Assembly (NCBI RefSeq): GCF_024298825.1
Contig: NZ_CP101153.1
Location: forward strand, 744,001-808,000
Length of the DNA stretch: 64,000 nt
Direction of reading: 5' to 3'
DNA from: Haloglomus salinum
GTDB lineage: Archaea > Halobacteriota > Halobacteria > Halobacteriales > Haloarculaceae
Shown here piece by piece: positions 1-8,203 of the stretch (position 1 is its first letter; the number at the start of each line of letters is the position of its first letter). The notes under the pieces were generated by a model. It saw only the letters and a list, made by a program, of their open reading frames with translations, was not told where the DNA came from and searched no databases. A program made the position numbers and the translations under genes.

Positions 1-303
1 CCACTCGGCGACGTCCTCGGTGAACTCCCGCGCGACGGCCCCACGCGGGTGGACGCGGTCGGACTCGAAGCGCTCCTCCCGGACCCCGTAGTTCCCGATG
101 AGCGGGTAGGAGAACGTGAGAATCTGTTCCTCGTACGAGGGGTCGGTGAGGGACTCCTCGTAGCCGGTGTAGGCGGTCGTGAAGACGAGTTCGCCGCGGG
201 TACGCCCGGGCGCACGGCTCCGAGCCTCCACGACCCGCCCACCCTCGATGGCCACGTAGGCGGTCGGATGCTCGTCGCCGTCCTCGGTTGCGGCGTCGGT
301 CAT
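1..303 (-). CDS. carA: Carbamoyl-phosphate synthase small subunit, partial (N-terminus)
   Basis: The glutamine-hydrolysing subunit of carbamoyl-phosphate synthase supplies ammonia for pyrimidine and arginine synthesis in the cytoplasm. Only the first 101 codons are in the window; the frame runs off the left edge. After a short acidic N-terminus it shows the CarA signature region: [22 protein letters not shown], then [16 protein letters not shown] and LIGNYGV. The ATG at 303 lies about 30 bp downstream (minus strand) of a TTATT box near 331-337, which fits a leaderless message. A divergent Lrp-type regulator gene and a 17-bp palindrome share its promoter region. Assignment is firm from the N-terminal motifs; the glutaminase domain is outside the window. 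Confidence 0.93.
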   Translation of the reverse strand, partial: MTDAATEDGDEHPTAYVAIEGGRVVEARSRAPGRTRGELVFTTAYTGYEESLTDPSYEEQILTFSYPLIGNYGVREERFESDRVHPRGAVAREFTEDVAEW

Positions 304-353
304 TACGATGCTCGTATCATCGCCCCCGGAATAACCGTTGCGTTCGAAGCCGA

Positions 354-370
354 ATTACGAATTTCGTAAT
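354..370. promoter_or_regulatory. 17-bp palindrome between carA and lrp (operator candidate)
   Basis: ATTACGA-ATT-TCGTAAT is a perfect inverted repeat with 7-bp arms and a 3-bp centre. It sits 16 bp upstream of the carA TATA-like box (331-337, minus strand) and 76 bp before the Lrp-type regulator start at 446. Lrp/AsnC proteins bind palindromes of about this size as dimers. By inference it is the binding site of the adjacent regulator for autoregulation, control of carA, or both. Confidence 0.6.
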
Positions 371-445
371 CCGTAAGTGTACCCCCCCGGTAACCTCGCA
401 CCTCAGTGGGGTCCTGCGGTCGACGACGCACCCCGCACCTACACC

Positions 446-859
446 ATGGACAGCCTGGATCGGGAGATACTCGCCATCCTCCGGCGGGACTCGCGCACAC
501 CGTACACGGAGATCGCCGACGAGGTCGGGACCAGCGAGGGGACCGTCCGGAACCGGGTGGACCGGATGCTGGAGGAGGGCGTCATCGAGCGGTTCACCGT
601 CGCCACCCGGACGGGGAACGTGAAGGCGATGGTCGAGATCGACGTGGCCGTCGACGTCGACACCACGGAGATGTCCGACGACATGGCCGACTGGTCGGAG
701 GTGGACTTCGTCTGGCAGGTCTCGGGCGAGGAGGACATCGTCGTGGTCGCGGACACGACCGACACGGACGCGCTGAACGCGCTCATCACGCGCGCTCGCG
801 AACTGGACGAGGTGGTATCGACGAAGACACGGCTGATACTGGACGAGAAACTCGGGTGA
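446..859 (+). CDS. Lrp/AsnC family transcription regulator
   Basis: A 137-residue feast/famine regulator. Residues 1-60 form the AsnC-type winged helix-turn-helix: it opens MDSLDREILAILRRDSRTPY, then EIADEVGTSEGTVRNRVDRMLEEGVIE. The remainder is the RAM ligand-binding beta-alpha sandwich (VEIDVAV, WQVSGEEDIVVVA). The ATG at 446 gives the standard family N-terminus; an in-frame GTG at 377 would add 23 residues unlike the family. It is divergent from carA and separated by 142 bp holding a perfect palindrome, so control of carbamoyl-phosphate synthesis in response to an amino acid or nucleotide is plausible but inferred. The effector cannot be read from the sequence. Confidence 0.92.
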   Translation: MDSLDREILAILRRDSRTPYTEIADEVGTSEGTVRNRVDRMLEEGVIERFTVATRTGNVKAMVEIDVAVDVDTTEMSDDMADWSEVDFVWQVSGEEDIVVVADTTDTDALNALITRARELDEVVSTKTRLILDEKLG

Positions 860-945
860 CCGGCCGGACGAACCCGTCACTCGACGAGGTGAAGAACAGC
901 AGGTCCGGACCGTGGGGTCCGGCAGTGGGGGTCGGCGGCCGGGAT

Positions 946-1632
946 TCAGGCGGACTCGCTGGCGGCGCCGGGGGCGGCGGCGTCGAGGGACTCCTCGTGG
1001 AGGTTCCACTCGCCACCCGGCGGCAGCCCGTCCTCGACGTAGCAGGTCGCATCCGCGAGGTCGAGGAGCCCGTCCAGCCACTCGTGGTCCGGGGCGACCG
1101 GCAGGTGGGCGTGCACGACCGCGTTCGTCTCGAGAGCAGCGACACGGAGTTCGAGCAGGAACCGCTCCAGTTCGAACCGGTCGTCGGTCAGCGAGGTCAC
1201 ATCGCGCAGGCAGACGACGGGGCGTCCCTCGTCGCGGGCGGCGGTGATCTCCATCGCGTCGGAGACGGCGGCGCCGAGCGCGCGGAGCGAGCCGTTGACC
1301 TGGTCGACGGCTGCCCGAGTTGGGATGCCGTCGAACCGGCCGTCGTGGTCCGGGCCACGCGAGGTCCGGATGACCCGGACAGACGCCCCCGGTGGGACGG
1401 CGTCGACGTGGTGTTTCACTGAAGGTAGAGTCCGCGCCGGACTCACGAACAGGTGATGGTCTTCCTCGGGGGCCCGTGCGTGGAGTCGGCTGCTCGCCGT
1501 CGCGTGCGCCGGCGACTCCTCGCCGACAAACAGCGACAGACAGCCCTGTGTACCGAGCCGCCGCAACTCGGTCTCCTCCGCACCGATGTCCCCGCGGCCC
1601 ACACCGCCGGTGTCCACAGCTTCGTGTAGCAT
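946..1632 (-). CDS. Haloarchaeal DUF7504-like protein (paralog of 13333-14007)
   Basis: A 228-residue protein of a haloarchaeal family usually labelled DUF7504; function unknown. It starts with a GCLSLFVGEES segment that resembles a RecA/KaiC-like beta strand and loop but has no intact P-loop. It then has VPPGASVRVIRTSRG, a DDRFELERFLLELRVAALETNAVVHAHLPV segment and a C-terminal WNLHEESLDAA. The HAHLPV motif followed by a LD-LVD/LAD stretch is shared with the protein at 13333-14007, so the two are paralogs. A TTTTATTC box at about 1657-1664 lies 28 bp upstream of the ATG at 1632. The gene stands alone between convergent and divergent neighbours. The family name is from memory and not searched. 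Confidence 0.72.
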   Translation of the reverse strand: MLHEAVDTGGVGRGDIGAEETELRRLGTQGCLSLFVGEESPAHATASSRLHARAPEEDHHLFVSPARTLPSVKHHVDAVPPGASVRVIRTSRGPDHDGRFDGIPTRAAVDQVNGSLRALGAAVSDAMEITAARDEGRPVVCLRDVTSLTDDRFELERFLLELRVAALETNAVVHAHLPVAPDHEWLDGLLDLADATCYVEDGLPPGGEWNLHEESLDAAAPGAASESA

Positions 1633-1969
1633 CCGTACACTCTACTACCGTCTACATGAATAAAATGCTGTGTACTAATCACCTAGAGCCACCTGGCGCT
1701 GGCGCCTGACACCATCCCCTGTCCCCACCAACCACGACATCGACACACATACACACACGGTCCTCTCGGGCGTCGAGGGGCCCGTCCTCGTGAACCGGCT
1801 ATCATAGTCGTGCCGGCATGCGCCGGCCGCACGGTCGGCAGCCACCCACCAGAACCGGAACCTGGCGCCGGAAGTGTTCGGCCATTTATATTCTCCGGCC
1901 ATTCGGGACCGCCCCGGAATCAGTCCGAGAAGCCGAAGCGGTCTTAAGGTGAACGGGCAAGCGACCACC
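1633..1969. other. Divergent intergenic region, 337 bp
   Basis: No gene is visible. It holds the minus-strand promoter of the DUF7504-like gene (TATA near 1657-1664) and the plus-strand promoter of the isomerase gene, with CTTAAG at 1943-1948 about 25 bp before its ATG. A second AT-rich stretch, TTTATATT near 1885-1892, may be another TATA box. A rare CTAG tetranucleotide is at 1683-1686 and a CA-rich run lies at about 1740-1760. Confidence 0.6.
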
Positions 1970-2563
1970 ATGAGCACCGACGAGATCGACCCCGGCGGCG
2001 CCGCGGCGGGCGACGACGCCGACCACGAGAACGCTCGCCAGGAGGTCATCGTCGTCGACGAGAACGACACCGAACAGGGGCTCGCCAACCGACTGGAGGC
2101 CCACACGGGCGACGGCATCCGACACCGCGCGTTCACCGTCCTCGTCTTCGACCGTGAGGACAACGTGCTGCTGGCTCAGCGGGCGGCCGACAAGCGGCTC
2201 TGGGACACCCACTGGGACGGCACCGTCGCCTCGCACCCGGAAGAGGGCCAGAGCCAGAAGGCCGCGACCCGCCAGCGCCTCGAGGAGGAACTCGGGGTCA
2301 CGCCCGACCAGTACGACGACCTCCGCATCACGGACAAGTTCGAGTACAAGCGCTACTACCTCGACCAGGGCCTCGAGTGGGAGGTCTGTGCGGTCCTGAA
2401 ATGTACGCTGGAGGACCGCACGCTCGACCCCGACCCCGAGGAGGTCGGCGGCCGGATGTGGGTCCCCTACGAACACCTCTACGAGCACCAGAAACAGTAC
2501 CGGCAGCTCCGGCTCTGCCCGTGGTTCGAGATCGCGATGCGGCGCGACTTCGAGGCGGAGTAG
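1970..2563 (+). CDS. idi: Isopentenyl-diphosphate delta-isomerase, type 1 (Nudix fold)
   Basis: A 197-residue enzyme that interconverts isopentenyl and dimethylallyl diphosphate, feeding archaeal lipid and carotenoid synthesis. Visible signatures are HRAFTVLVFDREDNVLLAQR, the metal/active-site stretch LWDTHWDGTVASHP, and the Nudix-like ATRQRLEEELG. The EYKRYY and GLEWEVCAVL segments and the C-terminal RLCPWFE also match type 1 IDI. The usual catalytic Cys in the (N/T)(C/S)SHP loop is replaced here by VASHP, as in some prokaryotic relatives; this deserves an alignment. The ATG at 1970 is 25 bp after a CTTAAG box, giving a leaderless start. Monocistronic. Confidence 0.92.
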   Translation: MSTDEIDPGGAAAGDDADHENARQEVIVVDENDTEQGLANRLEAHTGDGIRHRAFTVLVFDREDNVLLAQRAADKRLWDTHWDGTVASHPEEGQSQKAATRQRLEEELGVTPDQYDDLRITDKFEYKRYYLDQGLEWEVCAVLKCTLEDRTLDPDPEEVGGRMWVPYEHLYEHQKQYRQLRLCPWFEIAMRRDFEAE

Positions 2564-2641
2564 CCGTCTCCACCGGCGGACGGTCCGTACGTCGTCCCCC
2601 TGACGCAAGCCTTACCCTCGCGAACCGCCAACCCGGACGTA

Positions 2642-3640
2642 ATGAGCGACGACGACGAGACTGCGACGGCGCCGGAGGAGGCCAAACCGCCCGTCCCTCC
2701 GGGGCAGGCGGCCGAGGACGGGGACGACGAGCAGGAGACCCCGTCCGGCGGCAGCGACCACCAGTTCTCCAGCGGCCAGGGGTTCGGCGACCCGTACGAG
2801 GAAGGGTTCGACCTCGAACCGCCCGAACTCAAGGTCGACGCCGGGAAGGTCGACCCCGTCGACTCGCGGGTCGTGGCCGACACGCTCGACGACCGGCAGG
2901 TCGGCGCCGACCAGGTGGACGCCGACGACCTGCTCGACGTGGGGCTCTCCTACATGCGCATCAACCGCCACGAACAGGCCGCCGACGCGTTCGAGCGGGT
3001 CGCCCGGTTCACCGACGACGAGCGCTTAGAGCAGGAGGCCTGGGTCGACAAGGGCGTCGCCCACGCGGAACTGGAGGAGTGGGAGCCCGCCATCAGCTCC
3101 TATCAGGAAGCCCTTCGGATCGACGGTGACAGCGACCACGCCGCGAGCGCGCACACGAACCTCGCGTACGCCCTGTACGAGTCGGGCCGGAGCGAGCAGG
3201 CGCTCGAACACGCCGAGAAGGCGGTCGAACTCGACCCGCGCTTCGGACAGGCATGGTACAATCGTGGCTTCTTCCTGCTGGAACGGGGCCTCGCCGAGGA
3301 CGCCCTCAACGCGTTCGACAACGCGCTCCGGCTTGGCTTCCGGAACACGGAGATACTGGAGGAGAAGGCCCGCGCACTCGACGAGCTCGGCCACTACGAC
3401 CGGGCCGAGGAGGTCGCCTCCGAGGCCGAGGAGATCAGGAAGGAGGCCGAGCAGGAACTCGTCGACCAACACGGTCGAGGCGGCGCGGCCGGAGCGGCCG
3501 GTGGGCCCGGCGGAGCCGGCGGAGCCACCGGGGACGCACCGAGCGCCCCCGGCGGCGGGCTGGCCGAGGAGCTCGCCGAGGAGTTCGCGAGTGAGCCCCC
3601 CGCCGACGAGGAGCGCGACCGCGAGCGACTCGACGAATGA
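2642..3640 (+). CDS. Tetratricopeptide-repeat protein
   Basis: A 332-residue cytoplasmic protein. Residues 1-95 are acidic and low in complexity. Residues 100-270 contain about four to five TPR units (for example LLDVGLSYMRINRHEQAADAF, YQEALRIDGDSDHAASAHTN, AWYNRGFFLLERGLAEDALNAF). The last 60 residues are a Gly/Ala-rich linker (GGAAGAAGGPGGAGGA) with an acidic end. TPR arrays are protein-binding scaffolds; the partner is unknown. A CCTTACC box about 28 bp upstream suggests a leaderless ATG at 2642. Its stop overlaps the ATG of the DUF424 gene by four bases, so the two are translated together. Confidence 0.9.
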   Translation: MSDDDETATAPEEAKPPVPPGQAAEDGDDEQETPSGGSDHQFSSGQGFGDPYEEGFDLEPPELKVDAGKVDPVDSRVVADTLDDRQVGADQVDADDLLDVGLSYMRINRHEQAADAFERVARFTDDERLEQEAWVDKGVAHAELEEWEPAISSYQEALRIDGDSDHAASAHTNLAYALYESGRSEQALEHAEKAVELDPRFGQAWYNRGFFLLERGLAEDALNAFDNALRLGFRNTEILEEKARALDELGHYDRAEEVASEAEEIRKEAEQELVDQHGRGGAAGAAGGPGGAGGATGDAPSAPGGGLAEELAEEFASEPPADEERDRERLDE

Positions 3641-3933
3641 CGCTCCTGCTGAGCGAACGGGAGACACCGGAGGGGCTCATCGTCGCGGTCTGTGACGAGG
3701 CGACGCTGGGCGAGTCCTACGAGAACGGCCGTGTGTCGCTCACCGTCACCGAGGAGTTCTACGGCGGGGACCCCGCCGACGCGGAGACGGTGCTGGCGGC
3801 GCTTGCGCGGGCCGAGACCGCCAACATCGTCGGCGAGCAGGCCGTCGCGACCGCCGTCGACGGCGGCTTCGTCGACCCCGAGAACGTCCTCGACCTCGAC
3901 GGCACCGTCCACGCGCAGTACGTTCGGTTCTGA
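3637..3933 (+). CDS. DUF424 family protein
   Basis: A 98-residue archaeal protein of unknown function. The family is recognised by IVAVCDEATLGESYENG, EEFYGGDPAD, a central ALARAETANIVGEQAV and the ending FVDPENVLDLDGTVHAQYV. Length is normal for the family. The ATGA overlap with the upstream TPR gene places it in a two-gene operon, which hints at a shared function. No catalytic motif or membrane segment is visible. Confidence 0.87.
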   Translation: MTLLLSERETPEGLIVAVCDEATLGESYENGRVSLTVTEEFYGGDPADAETVLAALARAETANIVGEQAVATAVDGGFVDPENVLDLDGTVHAQYVRF

Positions 3934-4038
3934 GCCGGCGGCTGTCGAGTTCTCGGGCTCCCGGTTCCCGGTAACCGGATTTCGGTGGAGTCGTCATTAC
4001 AATTAAATTCGGTGGCCCGCAATGGCCGCTCGACGCAG

Positions 4039-5967
4039 ATGTCTTCGCAGTCGGGCGTGGAGCCGGTTCTGGCCGCTGTCGTGGTAGGGTACGCCCTCGC
4101 GGCCGCCATCCCGGCCGGGCTGGCGTGGTACACGACCCGGACCCGTCCAGCGTCGGCGACGGCCCGGGCGTTCGCGGCGACGATGGCCGGCATCACGGTC
4201 TGGGCCGGGGCGTACTTCGTCCGCCTGTTCGCTCCCGAGTGGGCGGGGTTCGGTCTGACGGTCCTCGCGTTCGTCGGCATCACGACGACACCGGTCGCGG
4301 TGCTGCTGTTCGCACTGCGGTACACCGACCGTGAGCAGTACGTCACCCCCGGCACGACCGCCCTGTTGCTGGTGGTGCCGCTGATGACGCTGGTGCTACT
4401 CGCGACGACACGGTCCCACGGGCTGTTCTACACCTCGTTCCGGGTCGTCCAGGTCGGCCCGCTGTCGACGACCAGTGCAACCAGTGGACCGTGGTTCTGG
4501 GTCCACACCGCGTACAGTTTCGGCACCCTCGCCGCCGCGTCGGTCCTGCTTGTCGGCTTCGGCGCGAGGCAGCGGCGCCTGTACCGCCGGCAGGCCGTCC
4601 TCATCGTGCTCGCCGTCGTGGTGGCCTGGGCGACCAACGTCGCCTATCTGACCGGGCACACCCCCGTCCCGATACTGGACCTGACACCGGTCGGACTGGC
4701 CCTGTCGGGGGCACTCCTGGCGCTGGCCGTGTTCCGGACCCGCCTCATCGACGTGACGCCGGTAGCCCGGGACGCGGTGCTGGAGGCGCTCGACGACGTG
4801 GTCATCGTTCTGGAAGGGGGGCGCACCGTGGACGTCAACGCGGCCGCCGAGACCCTGCTCGGCCCCGACACCCCCGTCGGGAAGCCGGCGGTAGCGGTCC
4901 TCCCGGAGGCGCTTACGGCGGCACTCGAGGCCACCGGGATGGAAGATGCAGGAGCATCCCCCCGTACGAACGGTTCGGGGAGTACCTCCCACGCGGCCAG
5001 CGGGGATGGTGGCGCCCCCAGTGCGAACGGCTCCGGGAACTGGCTGGAGGACCCGCTGGCGACGGCCGGCGAGGAGCGGTCCGAGTCCGGGCAGGTCATC
5101 GAGCTGTCCCGGGGGGACGAGACCCGCTACTACCGGGTGCGGACGCTCCCCCTCCAGACGCTCGGCGAGGGCCCCGCGACCGAGACCGACGACGGCGACC
5201 GGACCGATTCGGCACCGGCGTTGACACCCGGAGCCGCGAAAGCCCCTCGTGCGACGGTGCTCCTGCTGACCGACGTGACACCGCAGCGGGAACGTCTCCG
5301 GCAGCTCCGGAAGCAGAACGAGCGGCTGGAGGAGTTCGCGGCCGCCGCGGCACACGACCTGCGGAACCCGCTGAACGTCATCGATGGCTACCTCGAGCTG
5401 GCCCGCGAGGACCCCGACCCGGAGCATCTCGACCGCATCGACGAGGCGACCGGCCGGATGAGCCGACTCGTCGAGGACCTGCTGTCACTGGGACGGCGGG
5501 GCCGGCTCGTCGAGTCCGCCGTCCCGGTGTCGCTGGAGGCGGCCGCCGAACGCGCCTGGAGCGGCATCGAGACGGAGGGAGCAACCCTCCAGGTCGAATC
5601 GGGCGACCCCGTGCCGGCGGACACGGACCGGCTGGTCCAGCTCCTCGAGAACCTGCTCGTCAACGCCGTCCAGCAGGCCGGCGGCGGCGAGTCCGTCACC
5701 GTCACCGTCGGCCGGATGCCGGACGGGTTCTACGTCGCCGACGACGGCCCCGGCATCCCGGACGAGGACCGCGAGCGGGTCTTCGACTACGGCTTCACCA
5801 CCCGGGAGGCGGGCAGCGGCTTCGGACTGGCCATCGTCGAGACGGTGGCCGACGCGCACGGCTGGGACGTGCGGGTCGTCGAGAGCGAGGCGGGCGGTGC
5901 CCGCTTCGAGGTGACTGGCGTCGGTCGGTTCGACCGCGAGGGCGAGACGTGGCTGGCGGAGCCCTGA
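4039..5967 (+). CDS. Sensor histidine kinase with N-terminal 7TM domain
   Basis: A 642-residue membrane sensor kinase. Residues 1-230 hold about seven hydrophobic helices (for example VLAAVVVGYALAAAIPAGLAW, TALLLVVPLMTLVLLA), matching the N-terminal 7TM histidine-kinase module. A short PAS-like segment follows (LDDVVIVLEGGRTVDVNAAAETLLG), then a low-complexity linker. The H-box HDLRNPLN carries the phospho-accepting His at about residue 439. The ATPase domain has ENLLVNAVQQA, DDGPGIP and GFGLAIV. The ATG at 4039 is preferred over one at 3985 because an AATTAAATT box at about 4001-4009 lies between them. No response regulator is adjacent. Confidence 0.92.
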   Translation: MSSQSGVEPVLAAVVVGYALAAAIPAGLAWYTTRTRPASATARAFAATMAGITVWAGAYFVRLFAPEWAGFGLTVLAFVGITTTPVAVLLFALRYTDREQYVTPGTTALLLVVPLMTLVLLATTRSHGLFYTSFRVVQVGPLSTTSATSGPWFWVHTAYSFGTLAAASVLLVGFGARQRRLYRRQAVLIVLAVVVAWATNVAYLTGHTPVPILDLTPVGLALSGALLALAVFRTRLIDVTPVARDAVLEALDDVVIVLEGGRTVDVNAAAETLLGPDTPVGKPAVAVLPEALTAALEATGMEDAGASPRTNGSGSTSHAASGDGGAPSANGSGNWLEDPLATAGEERSESGQVIELSRGDETRYYRVRTLPLQTLGEGPATETDDGDRTDSAPALTPGAAKAPRATVLLLTDVTPQRERLRQLRKQNERLEEFAAAAAHDLRNPLNVIDGYLELAREDPDPEHLDRIDEATGRMSRLVEDLLSLGRRGRLVESAVPVSLEAAAERAWSGIETEGATLQVESGDPVPADTDRLVQLLENLLVNAVQQAGGGESVTVTVGRMPDGFYVADDGPGIPDEDRERVFDYGFTTREAGSGFGLAIVETVADAHGWDVRVVESEAGGARFEVTGVGRFDREGETWLAEP

Positions 5968-6033
5968 CATTCGTCCTCGGGGCCGTGCAAGACAGGCGCA
6001 AGCTATTCCTCGCCCCCCATCCCGTCCCCGTGC

Positions 6034-7146
6034 ATGCAAATCACCGGCATCGAGCAGACGCACCTCGACGGCGCCGTCGACGGGATGTTCTACCCGACGT
6101 GGATTCCGGGCTACCCGCAGAGCACGCACGAACTGGAACTGTTCGAGGTCCAGACCGACGAGGGCATCACGGGGTACGCGGCCAGTCCCTCGTTCGCGGG
6201 CGGGCTGGAGTACGGCGACCAACTCGGGCTCTTCCTCACCGGCGAGGACCCGCACAACATCGACGGTATCCTGCAGAAACTCGAAACCGTGAATCTGGTC
6301 GGCCCGCGCCCGTGGCACCTCGAGATGGCGCTGTGGGACATCATCGGCAAGGACGCCGGCAAGCCCGTCTACGAACTGCTCGGTGCCGAGGCCACCGACA
6401 TCCCCTGCTACGCCTCGACGGGCGAGTACAAGCCGGCCGACGAGCGCGTCGACTACATCCAGGACCGCATCGACGAGGGGTTCGAGGCCGTCAAGCTCCG
6501 CGTGACCGAGGTCGAGCACATCGAGATGGTGAAAGAGATCCGCGACCACTTCCCGGACCTCCCGCTGATGGTCGACGCCAACAAGGGCTGGGCCGTCCGC
6601 GTCATGGAGGAGGAGACGAAGTGGTCGCTCTCGGACGCGGTGGAGTTCGCCCGCGGGCTGGAGGAGGTCGGCAACGTCCGCTGGCTGGAGGAGCCGCTCC
6701 CCCGCCACGACTACCGGGCCTACGCCCGGCTCCGCGAGAAGACGGACGTGCCCATCGCCGGCGGCGAGTTCAACAACGGCACCCACCACTTCCGCGAGTT
6801 CGCGAAACACGAGTCGCTGGACGTGTTCCAGCCCGACGCCGCGCTCGCGACGGGTATCAAGCAGGGTGTCGAGGTCGCGGCGATGGCCCAGGAGTTCGGC
6901 GCGAAGTTCGTCCCGCACACCTGGACGAACGCGCTCGGCTTCGCGGCCAATCTGCACACGATGACCGCGGCGGGGTCGGACTGGTGCGAGTACCCGATGG
7001 AGCCACCGTGGACGCCCGACGTGTGGTCGTTCATGCTGGAGGAGGGCTTCGAGCACGACGAGGGGACGATTCGAGCGCCCGACGAGCCCGGGCTCGGAGT
7101 CAAGCTGGACGAGGACGTGCTGGCGGAAGCGAAGGCCGAGGACTGA
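6034..7146 (+). CDS. Mandelate racemase/muconate lactonizing enzyme family protein (acid-sugar dehydratase-like)
   Basis: A 370-residue enolase-superfamily enzyme. Such enzymes abstract the proton alpha to a carboxylate with Mg2+ held by three acidic residues. Visible are K154-L-R156, D181 in VDANKGW, E219/E220 in WLEEPLPRHD, E245 in GGEFNNG, and H295 in VPHTWTN. The Lys motif and the His on opposite sides fit the mandelate racemase or sugar-acid dehydratase branch. The substrate cannot be told: neighbours (a histidine kinase and an intergenic repeat region) give no pathway clue. A CTATTCC box about 25 bp upstream supports the ATG at 6034. Confidence 0.85.
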   Translation: MQITGIEQTHLDGAVDGMFYPTWIPGYPQSTHELELFEVQTDEGITGYAASPSFAGGLEYGDQLGLFLTGEDPHNIDGILQKLETVNLVGPRPWHLEMALWDIIGKDAGKPVYELLGAEATDIPCYASTGEYKPADERVDYIQDRIDEGFEAVKLRVTEVEHIEMVKEIRDHFPDLPLMVDANKGWAVRVMEEETKWSLSDAVEFARGLEEVGNVRWLEEPLPRHDYRAYARLREKTDVPIAGGEFNNGTHHFREFAKHESLDVFQPDAALATGIKQGVEVAAMAQEFGAKFVPHTWTNALGFAANLHTMTAAGSDWCEYPMEPPWTPDVWSFMLEEGFEHDEGTIRAPDEPGLGVKLDEDVLAEAKAED

Positions 7147-7485
7147 GGCACCGGTTGCTGGCCGTTCTCGCGGGTTCTGTACTCTCACGACTACCACCAC
7201 GATTACGGCGGGAGGGACGCCTCCGAAGCCCTCGCGCTCTCTCACAACGACGGCGACAACCGGACCACCTCCGAAGCCCTCGCGCTCTCGACCGGCCGGG
7301 AGTCGCTGCGCTCCTCGGTCACTCACTCCGTTCGCTCCCTGTGGTGCTTGCTTCCTCCGGGCCGGGCCGAGACCGCTCGCCCTTCGAGTCCGCCAGGGAC
7401 CGCAGATAGGCCAGTCAGCCAGCGTCAGCCTCACACCCCCCCAACCGCTTGCAGTGCTCGCTCCCTGCGGTCGCTGCGCGCTTCA
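7147..7485. repeat. Gene-free repeat-rich region after the enolase-family gene
   Basis: No gene is supported. A CCTCCGAAGCCCTCGCGCTCTC motif occurs twice, around 7223-7244 and 7266-7287. Downstream are Arg/Ser-codon-like strings such as TCGCTGCGCTCC and TCGCTGCGCGCTTC, and a GTGCTTGC end. Very similar strings recur in the intergenic element at 36064-36162 and before the repeat at 31634. This looks like a dispersed non-coding element family rather than decayed coding sequence. Confidence 0.55.
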
Positions 7486-7549
7486 GCCCTCGCACGGTGC
7501 CGGCGGCTGGCCACCGGCACAGCCGCCAGCGCGCGCCCACTGGATTGAC
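7486..7549 (+). repeat. 64-bp structured intergenic repeat, copy A
   Basis: This segment matches 31634-31697 at 59 of 64 positions with no gaps. Its core folds as a stem GGCGGCT / AGCCGCC enclosing a smaller GCC-ACC-GGC hairpin. Differences between the copies either fall in loops or keep pairing (stem C to T gives a G-U pair in RNA). It lies between two convergent genes, 3' of both. Function is unknown; a small RNA, a terminator or a mobile non-coding repeat are all possible. Confidence 0.7.
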
Positions 7550-7588
7550 GGCTAACGTGTGCGGAGAGAGCAATCAATCACACTATCC

Positions 7589-7610
7589 GCCATATACCAG
7601 ATAATATGGC
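7589..7610. terminator. AT-rich inverted repeat past the glutaredoxin-like gene
   Basis: GCCATAT (7589-7595) and ATATGGC (7604-7610) form a perfect 7-bp stem with an 8-nt loop, 31 bp beyond the minus-strand stop codon at 7641. The surrounding 80 bp is unusually AT-rich for this genome. It could end the cobalamin operon transcript; archaeal termination depends mainly on U-runs, so this is tentative. Confidence 0.35.
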
Positions 7611-7640
7611 ATATTATAGACATAGACCAGTGACAGCCAT

Positions 7641-8156
7641 TCAACAGTAGTGTTCGTCGAGATATTCGACGATATCGTTGCTCTCGTACAGCGACTCCCC
7701 GCGCTCCGTATCGACGAGCAGCGGTATCTGGTCCTGACCGTAGCCCTCCAGTTCGGCGTGGCGGTCGCGGTTCGTGACCGTGCCGCCGGTGAACATCGTC
7801 CCCTCGGTGCGGGGGTTGTGGCAGGTGTAGCTGATGCCGTTGCGGGTGCAGAACCGACGGACCTTCGCGCAGTGGGGACAGCCCTCGGCCTGGTAGAGGA
7901 GCAGGGAGTCGGCGGTCGCGGGGCGGCCGCCCTCGTCGGCGACGAGGCCGAACTCGCGCTGGACGGTCAGCCCGACCGTGACCACCAGGACGACGAGCGC
8001 GATGGCACCTATCGGGAGGAGGTTCCCCCGGGCGATGGTGTCGAGGCGACCGGCGAGCCCGGCCACCGTCGCGAACGCGCCGATGAACGCCAGCAGCCAG
8101 GTCGCGCCGTCGCGAACGCGCTCGGGCCCACCGAGTCGCTGGAGCGGTGTCGTCAT
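7641..8156 (-). CDS. Membrane-anchored glutaredoxin / GST N-terminal-like protein
   Basis: A 171-residue protein. Two hydrophobic helices lie near residues 18-36 and 44-64 (GATWLLAFIGAFATVAGLAG, LLPIGAIALVVLVVTVGL). A thioredoxin-fold domain follows with a CPHC redox motif (YQAEGCPHCAKVRRF) and an IPLLVDTERGESLYESNDIVEYL segment typical of GST/glutaredoxin N-domains. It likely faces the cytoplasm as a thiol oxidoreductase. I use the ATG at 8156; a GTG is one codon upstream. It lies 47 bp downstream of cbiZ on the same strand, so it may be the last gene of the cobalamin operon, though no functional link is known to me. Confidence 0.82.
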   Translation of the reverse strand: MTTPLQRLGGPERVRDGATWLLAFIGAFATVAGLAGRLDTIARGNLLPIGAIALVVLVVTVGLTVQREFGLVADEGGRPATADSLLLYQAEGCPHCAKVRRFCTRNGISYTCHNPRTEGTMFTGGTVTNRDRHAELEGYGQDQIPLLVDTERGESLYESNDIVEYLDEHYC

Positions 8157-8203
8157 CACGACGGGCGTCGACCGGCGGTGACTTGAACCCCCGCGCGTCG
8201 TGC

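Noticed and set aside
4491-7409. 972-codon frame on the plus strand through the histidine kinase and the enolase-family gene
   Set aside because: Out of frame with two well-recognised genes and made of Arg/Gly/Pro-rich shadow sequence.
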